In this document: positions 1 to 7,752 of the stretch, one piece after another
Layout of the letters: each line of letters begins with the position of its first letter
Position numbering within the stretch: position 1 is the stretch's first letter
Assembly (NCBI GenBank): GCA_964459305.1
Contig: CAYWNA010000105.1
Location: 1 to 39,991, forward strand
Source: CAYWNA01 sp964459305
Lineage (GTDB): Bacteria > Planctomycetota > Planctomycetia > Pirellulales > Pirellulaceae
Length of the DNA: 39,991 bases
Direction of reading: 5' to 3'
The notes under the pieces: model-generated
The model's input: the letters and a program-made list of their open reading frames with translations, nothing else
What the model was told of the DNA's origin: nothing
The model's database searches: none
Made by a program: the position numbers and the translations under genes

Positions 1-159
1 CACTCCAAAATGCACCGTGCATCGCCACCAGCAATCCTCGTTCCGGGAGCCGCTGGTGTTCGAGCCCTTTTTGGTGATTTGTTGAGGCGATTGACCGGGC
101 GCGGCAAACGCTAATGGTACAAGCAAGGCCACAACGACGAGATTCGTCAAGTACTTCAT
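1..159 (-). CDS. Secreted protein, N-terminal part only (cut by window edge)
   Basis: Reading leftward from an ATG at 157-159, the frame stays open for 53 codons to the window edge. The first ~20 residues (MKYLTNLVVVALLVPLAFAA) form a clear signal peptide: a lysine near the start, a hydrophobic core, and a small-residue AFAA cleavage region. A purine-rich AAGGGGA stretch lies a few bases upstream of the ATG and can serve as ribosome binding site. The visible mature part is polar and contains a CWWRC motif, and I do not recognise a family from it. The gene is divergent from the AraC-type regulator starting at 312, so that regulator is a plausible controller of it. The function is unknown, and the call rests on signal peptide, RBS and open frame. 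Confidence 0.6.
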   Translation of the reverse strand, partial: MKYLTNLVVVALLVPLAFAAPGQSPQQITKKGSNTSGSRNEDCWWRCTVHFGV

Positions 160-277
160 CAGAAGTCCCCTTTCCACTGGTCCAGAGGGTCGATACCGGC
201 TGTCGGCGAGCAGAGCACGGCGGACGACAACAGCACGCTAAGTTGGTAATTTATGAGCATCGAACTCCGTGTGTCTT

Positions 278-308
278 GTACATTTCATCTCATTTTTGGT
301 ACATTTCA
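278..308 (+). promoter_or_regulatory. Two tandem 10-bp half-sites 21 bp apart, candidate AraC-type operator
   Basis: The sequence GTACATTTCA occurs at 278-287 and again, identical, at 299-308. Start-to-start spacing is exactly 21 bp, about two helical turns. AraC-family proteins commonly bind two direct-repeat half-sites with this spacing (araI1/I2 are the classic example). The second copy ends three bases before the proposed ATG of the regulator at 312, in the 152-bp gap between it and the divergent secreted-protein gene. Autoregulation and control of the neighbour are inferred. Confidence 0.45.
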
Positions 309-311
309 CTC

Positions 312-1079
312 ATGCTTTCCAGCGCCGCCAGGGAATATCAGGACCGTTTTTTCTGCCAGAATCCCGGTCTTCGCCAGCCGCTGCAGCTCATGACGGCCGT
401 TCCGAATGCGTCATTCTTTGTCAAAGACTTGGACTGTCGCTATGTGATGGCAAACGCCGCTCATTTGGGCATCTACGACCTGCCGCACGAAGAGGATCTC
501 GTCGGAAGGACGGGCGGCGAGTTCTTCCCCGACCTGCTCGCACAGGCTTACCTCGCGAACGACCGCCGCGTGCTGGAATCGGCTGAATCTCTCCAGAATG
601 AGGTCTGGCTGGTGCCGCACATTTATGGTCTTCCGCGCTGGTATCTCTCCAATAAATCGCCCCTTTTCGATTCAGAGGGCAAGGTCATGGGCTTGGCGGC
701 GCTGATGTACGTGATCGCCACGCCGGAACATCAGCGCACCCATTTCCAGGAACTCGAACGCGTCATCGAGTTCCTCGAACGGAGTTTTGTCGACGAAATC
801 TCCGTCAGTCGACTCGCGGAAATCGCGGGGATTTCCGTGGCGCATCTCAACCGGCGTTTTCGGCAACTGCTACGTCTCTCGCCGATGGAATACGTCCATT
901 CGCTACGGCTGCATGAATCCAAGCGGCTCTTGGCAACCACAGACCAAAACATCGGCCAGATCGCCGCCGCGGTGGGGTTTTACGACCAGAGTCACTTCAC
1001 GAAGCGATTTCGGAAGGCAACCGGGATGACGCCACTGACGTACCGGAAGCATTTCCGGAAGAATCAAGGAACAGATTGA
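312..1079 (+). CDS. AraC-family transcriptional regulator with N-terminal PAS domain
   Basis: This is a 255-residue DNA-binding regulator. Residues ~25-140 resemble a PAS sensor, with NASFFVKDLDCRYVMAN followed by VGRTGGEFFP and a later WYLSNKSPLFD segment. Residues ~150-250 form a two-helix-turn-helix AraC domain, with VSRLAEIAGISVAHLNRRFR and then IGQIAAAVGFYDQSHFTKRF and the usual MTPLTYRK ending. The frame is open further upstream to 114, but PAS homology and the operator-like repeats at 278-308 favour the ATG at 312. No Shine-Dalgarno site precedes that ATG. The gene is divergent from the secreted-protein gene at 1-159. Ligand and target genes cannot be told from the sequence; PAS-AraC regulators of this type are common in planctomycetes beside genes for secreted enzymes. 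Confidence 0.88.
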   Translation: MLSSAAREYQDRFFCQNPGLRQPLQLMTAVPNASFFVKDLDCRYVMANAAHLGIYDLPHEEDLVGRTGGEFFPDLLAQAYLANDRRVLESAESLQNEVWLVPHIYGLPRWYLSNKSPLFDSEGKVMGLAALMYVIATPEHQRTHFQELERVIEFLERSFVDEISVSRLAEIAGISVAHLNRRFRQLLRLSPMEYVHSLRLHESKRLLATTDQNIGQIAAAVGFYDQSHFTKRFRKATGMTPLTYRKHFRKNQGTD

Positions 1080-1612
1080 TTGTCATTCTTCTTCAAATTG
1101 GGGACAAAGACTGCAAATATGTCGTTCCGATGGAAACGCCAGCAGCCAACCACATTGCATGTTATGAGCGTCGCGTGCATTAGCGCAGCGACCGGGGTCC
1201 CCACCAAGATGTCATGAATTATCCAGAGTGCGCTGCATATCATGCTGGAAATGAGGACTCCTTGGGCAGTCCTTCGACAACTTCCGTAACAGCGAGCGTC
1301 TGGCCGTTTCCGACGACTCTCTATCACGGTAATCCTCGCAAACGGTAGACGAGCTGCGTCCGCTCAGGACTTGTCGAGGACCCACGATTCTAGCAGACTT
1401 CTGTGATTTGGCTGAACACCCAGCAGTTGGTGCCATTCAACTGCGCTCTATCCCGTCGCGAAGTAGCTTACAGCCGCACAGAAGCTTCTCTAACCGTTCC
1501 CACGCGTAATTCCTGGTCCCCGAATGAGACACGGCTGAAGGAAAGCGCGCGTAATCGGATGGCCAACCTTGCCGCTTTGTCGCCCATGAGAACGCGAAAG
1601 GGGCCAGTGCTC

Positions 1613-1672
1613 CAACCTTTATGTCTCGCTGGCTCAACTCTTGTGTCTCAAATTTCAACCCTTATGTCTCAA
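1613..1672 (+). repeat. Three phased copies of CAACYYTTRTGTCTC
   Basis: Copies start at 1613 (CAACCTTTATGTCTC), 1635 (CAACTCTTGTGTCTC) and 1656 (CAACCCTTATGTCTC), with start-to-start spacing of 22 and 21 bp. Twelve of the fifteen positions are invariant. Such phased arrays occur as multiple terminal repeats bound by transposases (IS21 family, for example) or as tandem regulator sites. No transposase gene is present, and the array ends about 70 bp before the ArsR-type start. Transposon-end remnant and operator are both possible. Confidence 0.5.
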
Positions 1673-1701
1673 ACCACACAAGAGCGTTCATGCTGCAGAG
1701 C

Positions 1702-1735
1702 TTGACATTTTCCAATTACACTTTACCGTGTACGG
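1702..1735 (+). promoter_or_regulatory. Possible ArsR-gene promoter with CCGT-GT-ACGG palindrome
   Basis: A perfect TTGACA -35 hexamer lies at 1702-1707. A weak -10 candidate (TACCGT, 1724-1729) follows after 16 bp and overlaps the palindrome CCGT-N2-ACGG at 1726-1735. An ArsR-type repressor binding there would block its own promoter, as is usual for the family. The -10 match is poor, and the ATG at 1739 would leave almost no leader, so this is tentative. Confidence 0.25.
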
Positions 1736-1738
1736 ATT

Positions 1739-2104
1739 ATGGGAACCACAGAAATTTGCACTGACAGGGCGCGATCCGCTCGGCGGGTGGTGCTGAAGAA
1801 TCGCCCGCTGCTCAATTCGGACGAAGCCGGCTCGCTGGTGCGGTTGTTCAAGGTTTTCTCCAACGATACGCGTTTGCGCTTGCTGCATGCTCTGGTGCGC
1901 GAGGGCGAGCTGTGCGTTACGGGACTGGCAACGGCAGTCGACATGAAGCCACAGGCCGTCTCCAACCAGCTTCAACGATTGGTTGACCGAGGTATACTCG
2001 GCTCGCGGCGCGATGGGAACAACGTTTACTATCGAATCGTCGATCCGTGTGTGCCTATTCTGCTCGACCGAGGATTGTGCCTTGTCGAGTGCCACCCGGA
2101 GTAG
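1739..2104 (+). CDS. ArsR/SmtB-family winged-helix transcriptional regulator
   Basis: This 121-residue protein carries one HTH_5 (ArsR) domain over residues ~30-105. Signature segments are LFKVFSNDTRLRLLHALV (first helices), ELCVTGLATAVDMKPQAVSNQL (recognition helix), LVDRGILGSRRDGNNVYYRI (beta-wing) and a final dimerisation helix. The ELCVTGL motif puts a cysteine where ELCVCDL metal sensors have a Cys-x-Cys pair; the second Cys is replaced by threonine-glycine here, so alpha-3 metal sensing is doubtful. A second cysteine pair occurs in the tail (VDPCVPILLDRGLCLVEC) and could instead form a C-terminal metal site. No metal-resistance gene adjoins it. The next gene, 256 bp on, encodes an HzsA-like secreted protein, so the target is unclear. 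Confidence 0.85.
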   Translation: MGTTEICTDRARSARRVVLKNRPLLNSDEAGSLVRLFKVFSNDTRLRLLHALVREGELCVTGLATAVDMKPQAVSNQLQRLVDRGILGSRRDGNNVYYRIVDPCVPILLDRGLCLVECHPE

Positions 2105-2218
2105 CAGAATCGATTCCGGCCAATCGGACGGCGCCGCCACGTAATTCAGTTTGTGTGATTCCGCGTGAGGTGTTAGGCTAGTATACCGCCCACGGCCAGG
2201 ATTGACGCTTTTCTGCAC

Positions 2219-2281
2219 GTAGCCGAAGTCGCCAGACTTTGGACAGCGCAGGGAAGACCAAACTCTGGCGAGTTCGGCTAC
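2219..2281. repeat. Imperfect inverted repeat, 24-bp arms
   Basis: Arms lie at 2219-2242 (beginning GTAGCCGAAGTCGCC) and 2258-2281, with 22 of 24 positions complementary and a 15-base loop. It lies between the ArsR-type gene and the HzsA-like gene. It can fold as a hairpin and could end upstream transcription, but no T-tract follows. The arm sequence resembles a repeat I recall from other planctomycete intergenic regions; that recollection is not a database result. Confidence 0.6.
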
Positions 2282-2360
2282 GGGTCAGACTTGGCCGCGG
2301 GTCGCATAATTCATTCCCTGTTCCAGTTCCCGCCCTCGAATCGGTTATGGAGGAGAGCCG

Positions 2361-5291
2361 ATGTCTTTGCGATATCCCGCAATTCTCGTGAGTTTCTTCA
2401 TCGTGATTAACGCGATGGCACCATCGGCAGCCGATTCGGCGTTGGCTGCCGGCGATGGAGGCTTCGTTTGTGCGTCGTCGGTCCATTCCGATCCCTATCC
2501 CCCGGAGTATGCCGTCGATGGCAATGCCCAGACGCGCTGGGCCAGCGGCAAATTCAGCGACAAGCCACAATGGCTGCAGATCGATTTCGGCAAGACGGTA
2601 CCGGTCGAGAATCTGGTTATCCGCTGGGAACGCGCTCACGCCGTGGCGTATCAACTCCAGCTTTCGGACGACGGGAGCAACTGGCAGACGCTGCACGAGA
2701 GCCAGGACTGCAAAGGAGGCAGGGAAGTCCTCACTGGCCTTTCCGGCAAAGGCCGGTATTTCCGCGTGCTCTGCCTCAAGCCCGGTTCGTGGGGGATCGC
2801 TTCCATTTGGGAGATCGAATTTCCGGATGGCCAAGGCGCCGCGATGATTGCCGAAGCCAAGCGTCAAGCCGAGGAAGTCCGCCGGAAAGCGGAAGCCGGA
2901 GCCCGGCAGCGCCTTTCGCACATTTTGACGAAATACGATGTCGAAGAAGTCATCTTTGCGATGCGCCAGCCAGGCAAGGATGGTCACTGGTACGCCAACT
3001 TCAGCTATTATGCCGACGACGAAAACCGTCTGACCTACGGCAACGGCGGCAAGCTTTGTCGGCTGAACTTCGTAACCGGCGATGTAGAGGCGATCCTGGA
3101 AGACCCGGAAGGGGCCGTGCGCGATCCTGTGGTTCACTACGACGCCGGCAAGATTCTGTTCTCGTACCGTAAAGGCGGCAGCCCAAATTATCACTTGTAC
3201 GAGATGAATATCGACGGCAGCGATCTCCGGCAGTTGACCGACGGGCCGTACGATGACATCGAGCCTTGCTACCTGCCTGATGATACGATCGTTTTTGTTT
3301 CCAGCCGCTGCAAACGCTGGGTCCAGTGCTGGCTGACGAAAGTGGCCGTGCTGCACCGCTGCGATCGAGATGGCTCAAACATTCGTGCCATCTCTGCGAA
3401 CCTAGAGCACGACAACACCCCGTGGCCTTTACCCGACGGCCGCCTGCTTTATCAACGGTGGGAATACGTTGACCGGTCTCAGGTCGATTACCACCACTTG
3501 TGGACAACGAATCCCGACGGCACAGGCCAGATGATCTACTACGGCAACATGCATCCGGGCACGGTGATGATCGATGCCAAGCCGATTCCGAACACGAACG
3601 ATGTGGTGGCGATTTTCTCGCCAGGCCACGGCCGGCGGGAGCATGACGGAACCGTCACCGTGGTCGATTCCCGCAAAGGCCCCGACGACCAGAGCTTTGC
3701 CCGTGCGATCTCCACCGAGGGCAATTACCGCGATCCATGGGCGTTCTCCGAGGACGTGTTCCTGGCAGCCCAAGGCAAACGAGTCGTGTTGTTGGACAGC
3801 GAGGGGCATACGTGCGAGATCTATCGTGCGAGTGCGGAAGAGTCGGGTGCGGGTTTGGAATGCCACGAACCCCGGCCGATCATGGTTCGCCCGCGAGAGC
3901 GGATCGTTCCCAGTCGTGCGGACATCAAGGAAGAGACCGGCAGGATCGTTCTCATGGACGTTTACGAGGGACGGAACATGCAGGACGTCCAGCGAGGCGA
4001 GATCAAGAAGCTCCTGGTCATTGAATCGTTGCCCAAACCGATCAACTTTACCGGCGGTATGGATCCGTTGACCTATGGTGGCTCATTCACGCTGGAACGC
4101 GTGCTGGGCACCGTCCCAGTGGAAGAGGACGGCTCGGCCTTCGCTGAACTACCCGCCCTCAGGTCGGTATTCTTCGTGGCCTTGGACGAGAACGACATGG
4201 CCGTCAAACGGATGCAGAGCTTCTTGACGGTGCAGCCGGGCGAAGTGACCAGTTGCGTGGGTTGTCACGAACAGCGGACGCAGAGCTTGCTGCCCAGTAC
4301 CAACCTGCTGGCCACGAGCCGCAAGCCGAGCCGGATCGAACGGATCGCCGACTGCCCCGACATATTCGACTTTCCCCGCGACATCCAACCGATCCTGGAC
4401 AACTTGTGTGGCGACTGTCACGGCTATGAGAAGACCGAGCGCGGAGGACCGTATGCCGGCAAGGTGATCCTGACAGGCGATCGTGGTCCCATGTTCTCAC
4501 ATGCGTACTTTACCATGACCGTCCGACGGCTCTTTTCCGACGGTCGTGACATGGCCGTAAGCAATTACGCACCTCGCGCAATTGGCTCCGCGGCCAGCCG
4601 CATCCTCAAGATGCTGGACGGCTCGCACTACGACGTCAAAGCTGCCGAACACGAAAAAAGAATGCTCCGATTGTGGATCGAACTCGGGGCGCCTTATCCC
4701 GGCACCTACGCCGCCTTGGGTTGCGGCTCGGTCGGAGGCTACCACCAGAACCAGCTCGTCAACACGGACTTCGACTGGCCTACGACGAAGGCCGGTGCGG
4801 AGGTGATCGGACGCCGTTGCGCGTCATGTCACAAAGGCAATAACGTGTTGCCCACCTCGATGTCGGACGAACGGGGCGTGTCTTTCTGGCGGTTCGACCC
4901 GGACGACCCCCGGTTGAGGCTGGCCCGGCATATCGCGTTCAACTTGAGCCGGCCCGATAGATCGCTGCTCCTGTTGGCACCGCTGACCGAGCAGGCCGGC
5001 GGCTTTGGCCTGTGCTGTGACGAGCAAGGCGAAGCTGTGGATATCTTCGCCAATACCGATGACCCCGACTATCAGAAGCTACTTGCCATGACGGCTGCCG
5101 GAAAACAGAACTTGGAAACAATCAAACGCTTCGACATGCCCGGCTTTCGACCGCGTCCGCAATATTTGCGTGAAATGAAGCAGTACGGCGTCCTCACGGC
5201 AGACTTCCCTGACGACGCCCCCGTCGATCCGTACGCTTTGGATCGCCGGTACTTTGAATCGCTCTGGCACCGACCGGCGGCCCTACAGTAG
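2361..5291 (+). CDS. Discoidin-domain HzsA-related protein with three c-type haem motifs
   Basis: This is a 976-residue exported protein. Residues 1-30 form a signal peptide. Residues ~32-160 look like an F5/8 type C (discoidin) carbohydrate-binding domain (AVDGNAQTRWAS, WLQIDFGKTVPVENLVIRW). A short charged helix follows. Residues ~190-600 form a beta-propeller with TolB/PD40-like blades (MNIDGSDLRQLTDGP, NPDGTGQM, YQRWEY), the part related to the middle domain of hydrazine synthase alpha. The C-terminal third is cytochrome-like, with CxxCH sites at about 632 (CVGCH), 683 (CGDCH) and 820 (CASCH). A GGAG ribosome site sits just before the ATG. It is followed after 11 bp by a ThuA-like gene, so the two are probably cotranscribed. 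Anammox activity is not implied, since related proteins are widespread in non-anammox planctomycetes. The role is probably periplasmic redox chemistry on a bound glycan, by inference. Confidence 0.88.
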   Translation: MSLRYPAILVSFFIVINAMAPSAADSALAAGDGGFVCASSVHSDPYPPEYAVDGNAQTRWASGKFSDKPQWLQIDFGKTVPVENLVIRWERAHAVAYQLQLSDDGSNWQTLHESQDCKGGREVLTGLSGKGRYFRVLCLKPGSWGIASIWEIEFPDGQGAAMIAEAKRQAEEVRRKAEAGARQRLSHILTKYDVEEVIFAMRQPGKDGHWYANFSYYADDENRLTYGNGGKLCRLNFVTGDVEAILEDPEGAVRDPVVHYDAGKILFSYRKGGSPNYHLYEMNIDGSDLRQLTDGPYDDIEPCYLPDDTIVFVSSRCKRWVQCWLTKVAVLHRCDRDGSNIRAISANLEHDNTPWPLPDGRLLYQRWEYVDRSQVDYHHLWTTNPDGTGQMIYYGNMHPGTVMIDAKPIPNTNDVVAIFSPGHGRREHDGTVTVVDSRKGPDDQSFARAISTEGNYRDPWAFSEDVFLAAQGKRVVLLDSEGHTCEIYRASAEESGAGLECHEPRPIMVRPRERIVPSRADIKEETGRIVLMDVYEGRNMQDVQRGEIKKLLVIESLPKPINFTGGMDPLTYGGSFTLERVLGTVPVEEDGSAFAELPALRSVFFVALDENDMAVKRMQSFLTVQPGEVTSCVGCHEQRTQSLLPSTNLLATSRKPSRIERIADCPDIFDFPRDIQPILDNLCGDCHGYEKTERGGPYAGKVILTGDRGPMFSHAYFTMTVRRLFSDGRDMAVSNYAPRAIGSAASRILKMLDGSHYDVKAAEHEKRMLRLWIELGAPYPGTYAALGCGSVGGYHQNQLVNTDFDWPTTKAGAEVIGRRCASCHKGNNVLPTSMSDERGVSFWRFDPDDPRLRLARHIAFNLSRPDRSLLLLAPLTEQAGGFGLCCDEQGEAVDIFANTDDPDYQKLLAMTAAGKQNLETIKRFDMPGFRPRPQYLREMKQYGVLTADFPDDAPVDPYALDRRYFESLWHRPAALQ

Positions 5292-5302
5292 GCAACGAAC
5301 AC

Positions 5303-6202
5303 ATGAGATCGATTCAGCGAAACTGGATGGCAATTGTTGCGTCTATCGTTGCCATATGCGCCCTGATGCTGACGGTGAACGTGGAAGCGGCCGACAAGCC
5401 GCACGCCGTCTTCGTCGTAGGTACAACGCATTACTCTCCACAGAACTCCATGCCGGTTCTGGCAAAGGAGCTGGAGCGGTTCGGCTTTCGCACGACCGTC
5501 ATCCTGCCGAAGGGAGATCCGGAGCAGAACAAGAACGACATCGGGCTGCCCGGTCTGGAGACGCTGTCGGACGCTGATGTGGCCATCTTCTTTATGCGGT
5601 TCCTGGCGCTGCCGGATGATCAGTTCAAGCATGTGATGGACTACGTGGAATCAGGCAAGCCCGTTGTCGCTTTCCGTACCAGCACGCACGCGTTCCTCTA
5701 CCCCGAAGATCACGCGAATTTTCGATGGAACAACGACTTTGGCCGGTATGTGTTGGGCACGCGATACATGGCCCACCTGCGAAACGAAACGGACTGCCGC
5801 ATCGTCGAACGCCACAAAGATCATCCCGTGCTTAACAGTGTCGCGAACGAGCCGTTCCGTTCGGCCGGCTCACTGTACCTGACGAACCTCCAGCCGGGCT
5901 GCGTACCGCTGGTGCTGGGTGCTGGCCAAGGTAGCGCCGGTCGGCTTGTCGAGGGCCGTTTCGGGACGTACTACATCGGCGAGACGGCAACCGACATCGT
6001 CGTTTGGACTTGGCAGAACCAGTGGGGCGGACGCGTGTTCTGCACGTCGTTCGGCCACGTCGGCGATTTTGGCGTCGAACCCATCATGCGGATTTCGATC
6101 AACGGAATCTGCTGGGCCGCCGGGCAACCACTTCCACTGCCTGACGCCAAGATCAACACGTTCCACATCGAGGATGCGGAAAAGAAGGCCAAACCCAAGT
6201 AG
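5303..6202 (+). CDS. Secreted ThuA-like domain protein
   Basis: This 299-residue protein starts with a signal peptide (residues 1-29, hydrophobic core IVASIVAICALMLTVNVEA). The rest is a ThuA-like, class I amidotransferase-fold domain. AVFVVGTTHYSPQNSMPVLA at the start of the fold is followed by an ADVAIFFMRFLALPDD strand-loop, GKPVVAFRTSTHAF and a DHPVLNSV motif near residue 180. ThuA-like domains in planctomycetes are usually annotated as trehalose-utilisation related, but no enzymatic activity is established for most of them. The gene begins 11 bp after the HzsA-like gene, which suggests cotranscription, and a similar amidotransferase-like fold appears inside the 1362-residue fusion downstream. 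Confidence 0.85.
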   Translation: MRSIQRNWMAIVASIVAICALMLTVNVEAADKPHAVFVVGTTHYSPQNSMPVLAKELERFGFRTTVILPKGDPEQNKNDIGLPGLETLSDADVAIFFMRFLALPDDQFKHVMDYVESGKPVVAFRTSTHAFLYPEDHANFRWNNDFGRYVLGTRYMAHLRNETDCRIVERHKDHPVLNSVANEPFRSAGSLYLTNLQPGCVPLVLGAGQGSAGRLVEGRFGTYYIGETATDIVVWTWQNQWGGRVFCTSFGHVGDFGVEPIMRISINGICWAAGQPLPLPDAKINTFHIEDAEKKAKPK

Positions 6203-6348
6203 AGGACAAAGATCACTCAGTCTCCTCGTTTAACCGCGACCCGCCAGGGGAGCGCGTGGACAATTGCACTCGATATGTCCATTGGAGGACTTCACCACCA
6301 GTGAATTCTGAAACGGCGCATAGAACGTTCGATTTGGTCGAGAAATCA

Positions 6349-6364
6349 GGGGCCTGACGGCCCC
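6349..6364. repeat. GGGGCC-TGAC-GGCCCC hairpin in a 309-bp intergenic region
   Basis: A perfect 6-bp GC stem with a TGAC loop lies in the 309 bp (6203-6511) between the ThuA-like and sialidase-like genes. A short T-run (TCTTTT) begins about 10 bases after the stem, so it may work as a weak terminator. The rest of the gap holds no gene; a TACAAT hexamer at 6455-6460 is a possible -10 for the next gene but has no good -35. Confidence 0.4.
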
Positions 6365-6511
6365 CGCTCGCCGTCTTTTCTGCAACCAACGAGGGAACTC
6401 AGCAAGATCTTCCACAAGATCCGGCGCAGACGCTATCTTTCGGGACGTTTTCTGTACAATGGCGGCATCGATGCCAGTCGTCCGCATTCGATTGTCTACA
6501 AGGAGCCTACC

Positions 6512-7603
6512 ATGTCTCGGAACCTACCGTGCCGACCGATCGTTTTGACTGCGTTGTCGATGCTACTCCCCACTGCCGGGCTTGCGGAAGAGCAAGTGAT
6601 CGAGACGATCGTGGCCCCGGCCACCGAGGCCAACCGGCGGAACACGGAGGGAGATCTGGTCGTGCTCAAGGACGGCACGTACCTATTGGCGTGGAGCGAT
6701 TTCTACGGCGGGGCGCGGGATGACTCGGCGGGACGCATCTCGGCCGTACGATCGACCGATGGCGGCCGCACGTGGAGCCCTCGTTTCACGCTCCAGGAAA
6801 ATCTTGGGCAACAGAACGTGATGTCGGCGAGCTTCTTGCGGCTGCGGTCGGGCGATATTTTGTTCTTCTTCCTGCTGAAGAACTCGCGCCGCGACCTCGA
6901 CTGCATGGTTCGCCGCTCGGCCGACGACGGAGCCACTTGGTCGGAACCCGCGCTGGTCACGGTCGAGGCTGGATACTATGTGATGAACAACGCCCGTGTG
7001 GTCCAGCTCACCTCGGGTCGGATTCTGTGCCCCATGGCGTTCACCGGGGAAGTCTGGACGGCAAGCGAGAACTTCCGCACACTGGCCTACTACTCAGACG
7101 ACGACGGCCGCACGTGGCGCCGCGGCCGCGGTCTGGTCTCCTGCCCGAAACGCGGCGCGATGGAGCCGGGCCTTGTTGAGCTGGACGACGGGCGCGTGCT
7201 TCAGATCATCCGCACGCAACTCGGCCAGATCTGGCACTGCTATTCAAGCGACGGCGGCGACACCTGGACCGATGCCGTCCCTTGGACGATGGCCGCGCCC
7301 GAGGCCCCGAGCACTCTCGCGCGGACTCCCGACCAGGACGAGTTCCTGCTGATCTACAATCCGACCGTCCGCCTGGGGACCGGTCACTCCGGCCCGCGGA
7401 CGCCGCTGGTTGCCGCCCTATCGACCGACGAAGGCCGCACCTGGTCGGAGCCGAAAGCGATCGAGTCCGATCTGTCGGCCCACTATGCGTACACCAGCAT
7501 CCGCTTCCACGGTGACCGTGCGCTGGTGACCTACTACGTGGCCCGGGGTGGAATATCGTCGCTGAAGTTCAAGAGCATTCCTTTGGCGTGGTTTCGAGAG
7601 TAG
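6512..7603 (+). CDS. Secreted sialidase-like (BNR/Asp-box) protein
   Basis: This 363-residue protein has a signal peptide (residues 1-25, cleavage near GLAEE) followed by a six-bladed-propeller-type sequence with five Asp boxes: STDGGRTWS, SADDGATWS, SDDDGRTWR, SSDGGDTWT and STDEGRTWS. Asp boxes mark the sialidase fold (exo-alpha-sialidase, GH33 and relatives), but they are structural and do not prove sialidase activity. An AAGGAG site precedes the ATG. It stands between the ThuA-like gene and the large HzsA-like/SUMF1 fusion on the same strand, so it probably belongs to the same set of exported proteins acting on host or algal glycans. A similar Asp-box-like protein is encoded on the other strand at 17433-18539. 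Confidence 0.85.
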   Translation: MSRNLPCRPIVLTALSMLLPTAGLAEEQVIETIVAPATEANRRNTEGDLVVLKDGTYLLAWSDFYGGARDDSAGRISAVRSTDGGRTWSPRFTLQENLGQQNVMSASFLRLRSGDILFFFLLKNSRRDLDCMVRRSADDGATWSEPALVTVEAGYYVMNNARVVQLTSGRILCPMAFTGEVWTASENFRTLAYYSDDDGRTWRRGRGLVSCPKRGAMEPGLVELDDGRVLQIIRTQLGQIWHCYSSDGGDTWTDAVPWTMAAPEAPSTLARTPDQDEFLLIYNPTVRLGTGHSGPRTPLVAALSTDEGRTWSEPKAIESDLSAHYAYTSIRFHGDRALVTYYVARGGISSLKFKSIPLAWFRE

Positions 7604-7622
7604 ATGAGGGTGTCCGGGAATT

Positions 7623-7691
7623 GGGAGGGCGAAGCTCCTGGAGCCGGATTCTCGGCGCCAACGCGCGGCTTGGCAGGAGCCTCGCCCTCCC
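7623..7691. repeat. Inverted repeat, 18-bp GGGAGGGCGAAGCTCCTG-type arms
   Basis: Arms at 7623-7640 and 7674-7691 match at 17 of 18 positions around a 33-base loop. The element lies between the sialidase-like stop (7603) and the proposed start of the fusion gene (7753). Relatives of the same arm sequence occur at 17318-17336 and 17376-17394, so this is a dispersed repeat family. The frame of the downstream gene runs through it, but the signal peptide shows that translation starts later. Confidence 0.65.
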
Positions 7692-7752
7692 GAAAACCGT
7701 GGATTCCACCGTTTCGAATTTCCGGGTGCCTTCAAGTAGATTGAGATTGCGT

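Larger units (their letters stand above)
1080..1738. other. 659-bp gene-poor intergenic region
   Basis: No convincing gene is seen on either strand. The short frames here lack a ribosome binding site, domain signature or sensible composition. The only structured elements are the three phased direct repeats near 1613-1672 and a TTGACA hexamer at 1702 before the ArsR-type gene. The stretch could be decayed mobile DNA, but no transposase remnant could be read. Confidence 0.5.

Noticed and set aside
1403..1705. 100-codon rightward frame before the ArsR-type gene
   Set aside because: No ribosome site, no recognisable domain, and it crosses the phased repeats.
2178..3356. Long leftward open frame opposite the first HzsA-like gene
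   Set aside because: It is the antisense shadow of the HzsA-like coding region, shows no domain, and lacks a ribosome site.
2361..5291. Evidence for anammox hydrazine synthesis
   Set aside because: Only HzsA-like domains are seen. No HzsB, HzsC or hydrazine dehydrogenase genes are near, and related proteins exist in non-anammox planctomycetes.
7588..7752. In-frame upstream extension of the SUMF1 fusion
   Set aside because: It passes through an intergenic inverted repeat, and a signal peptide begins at 7753.
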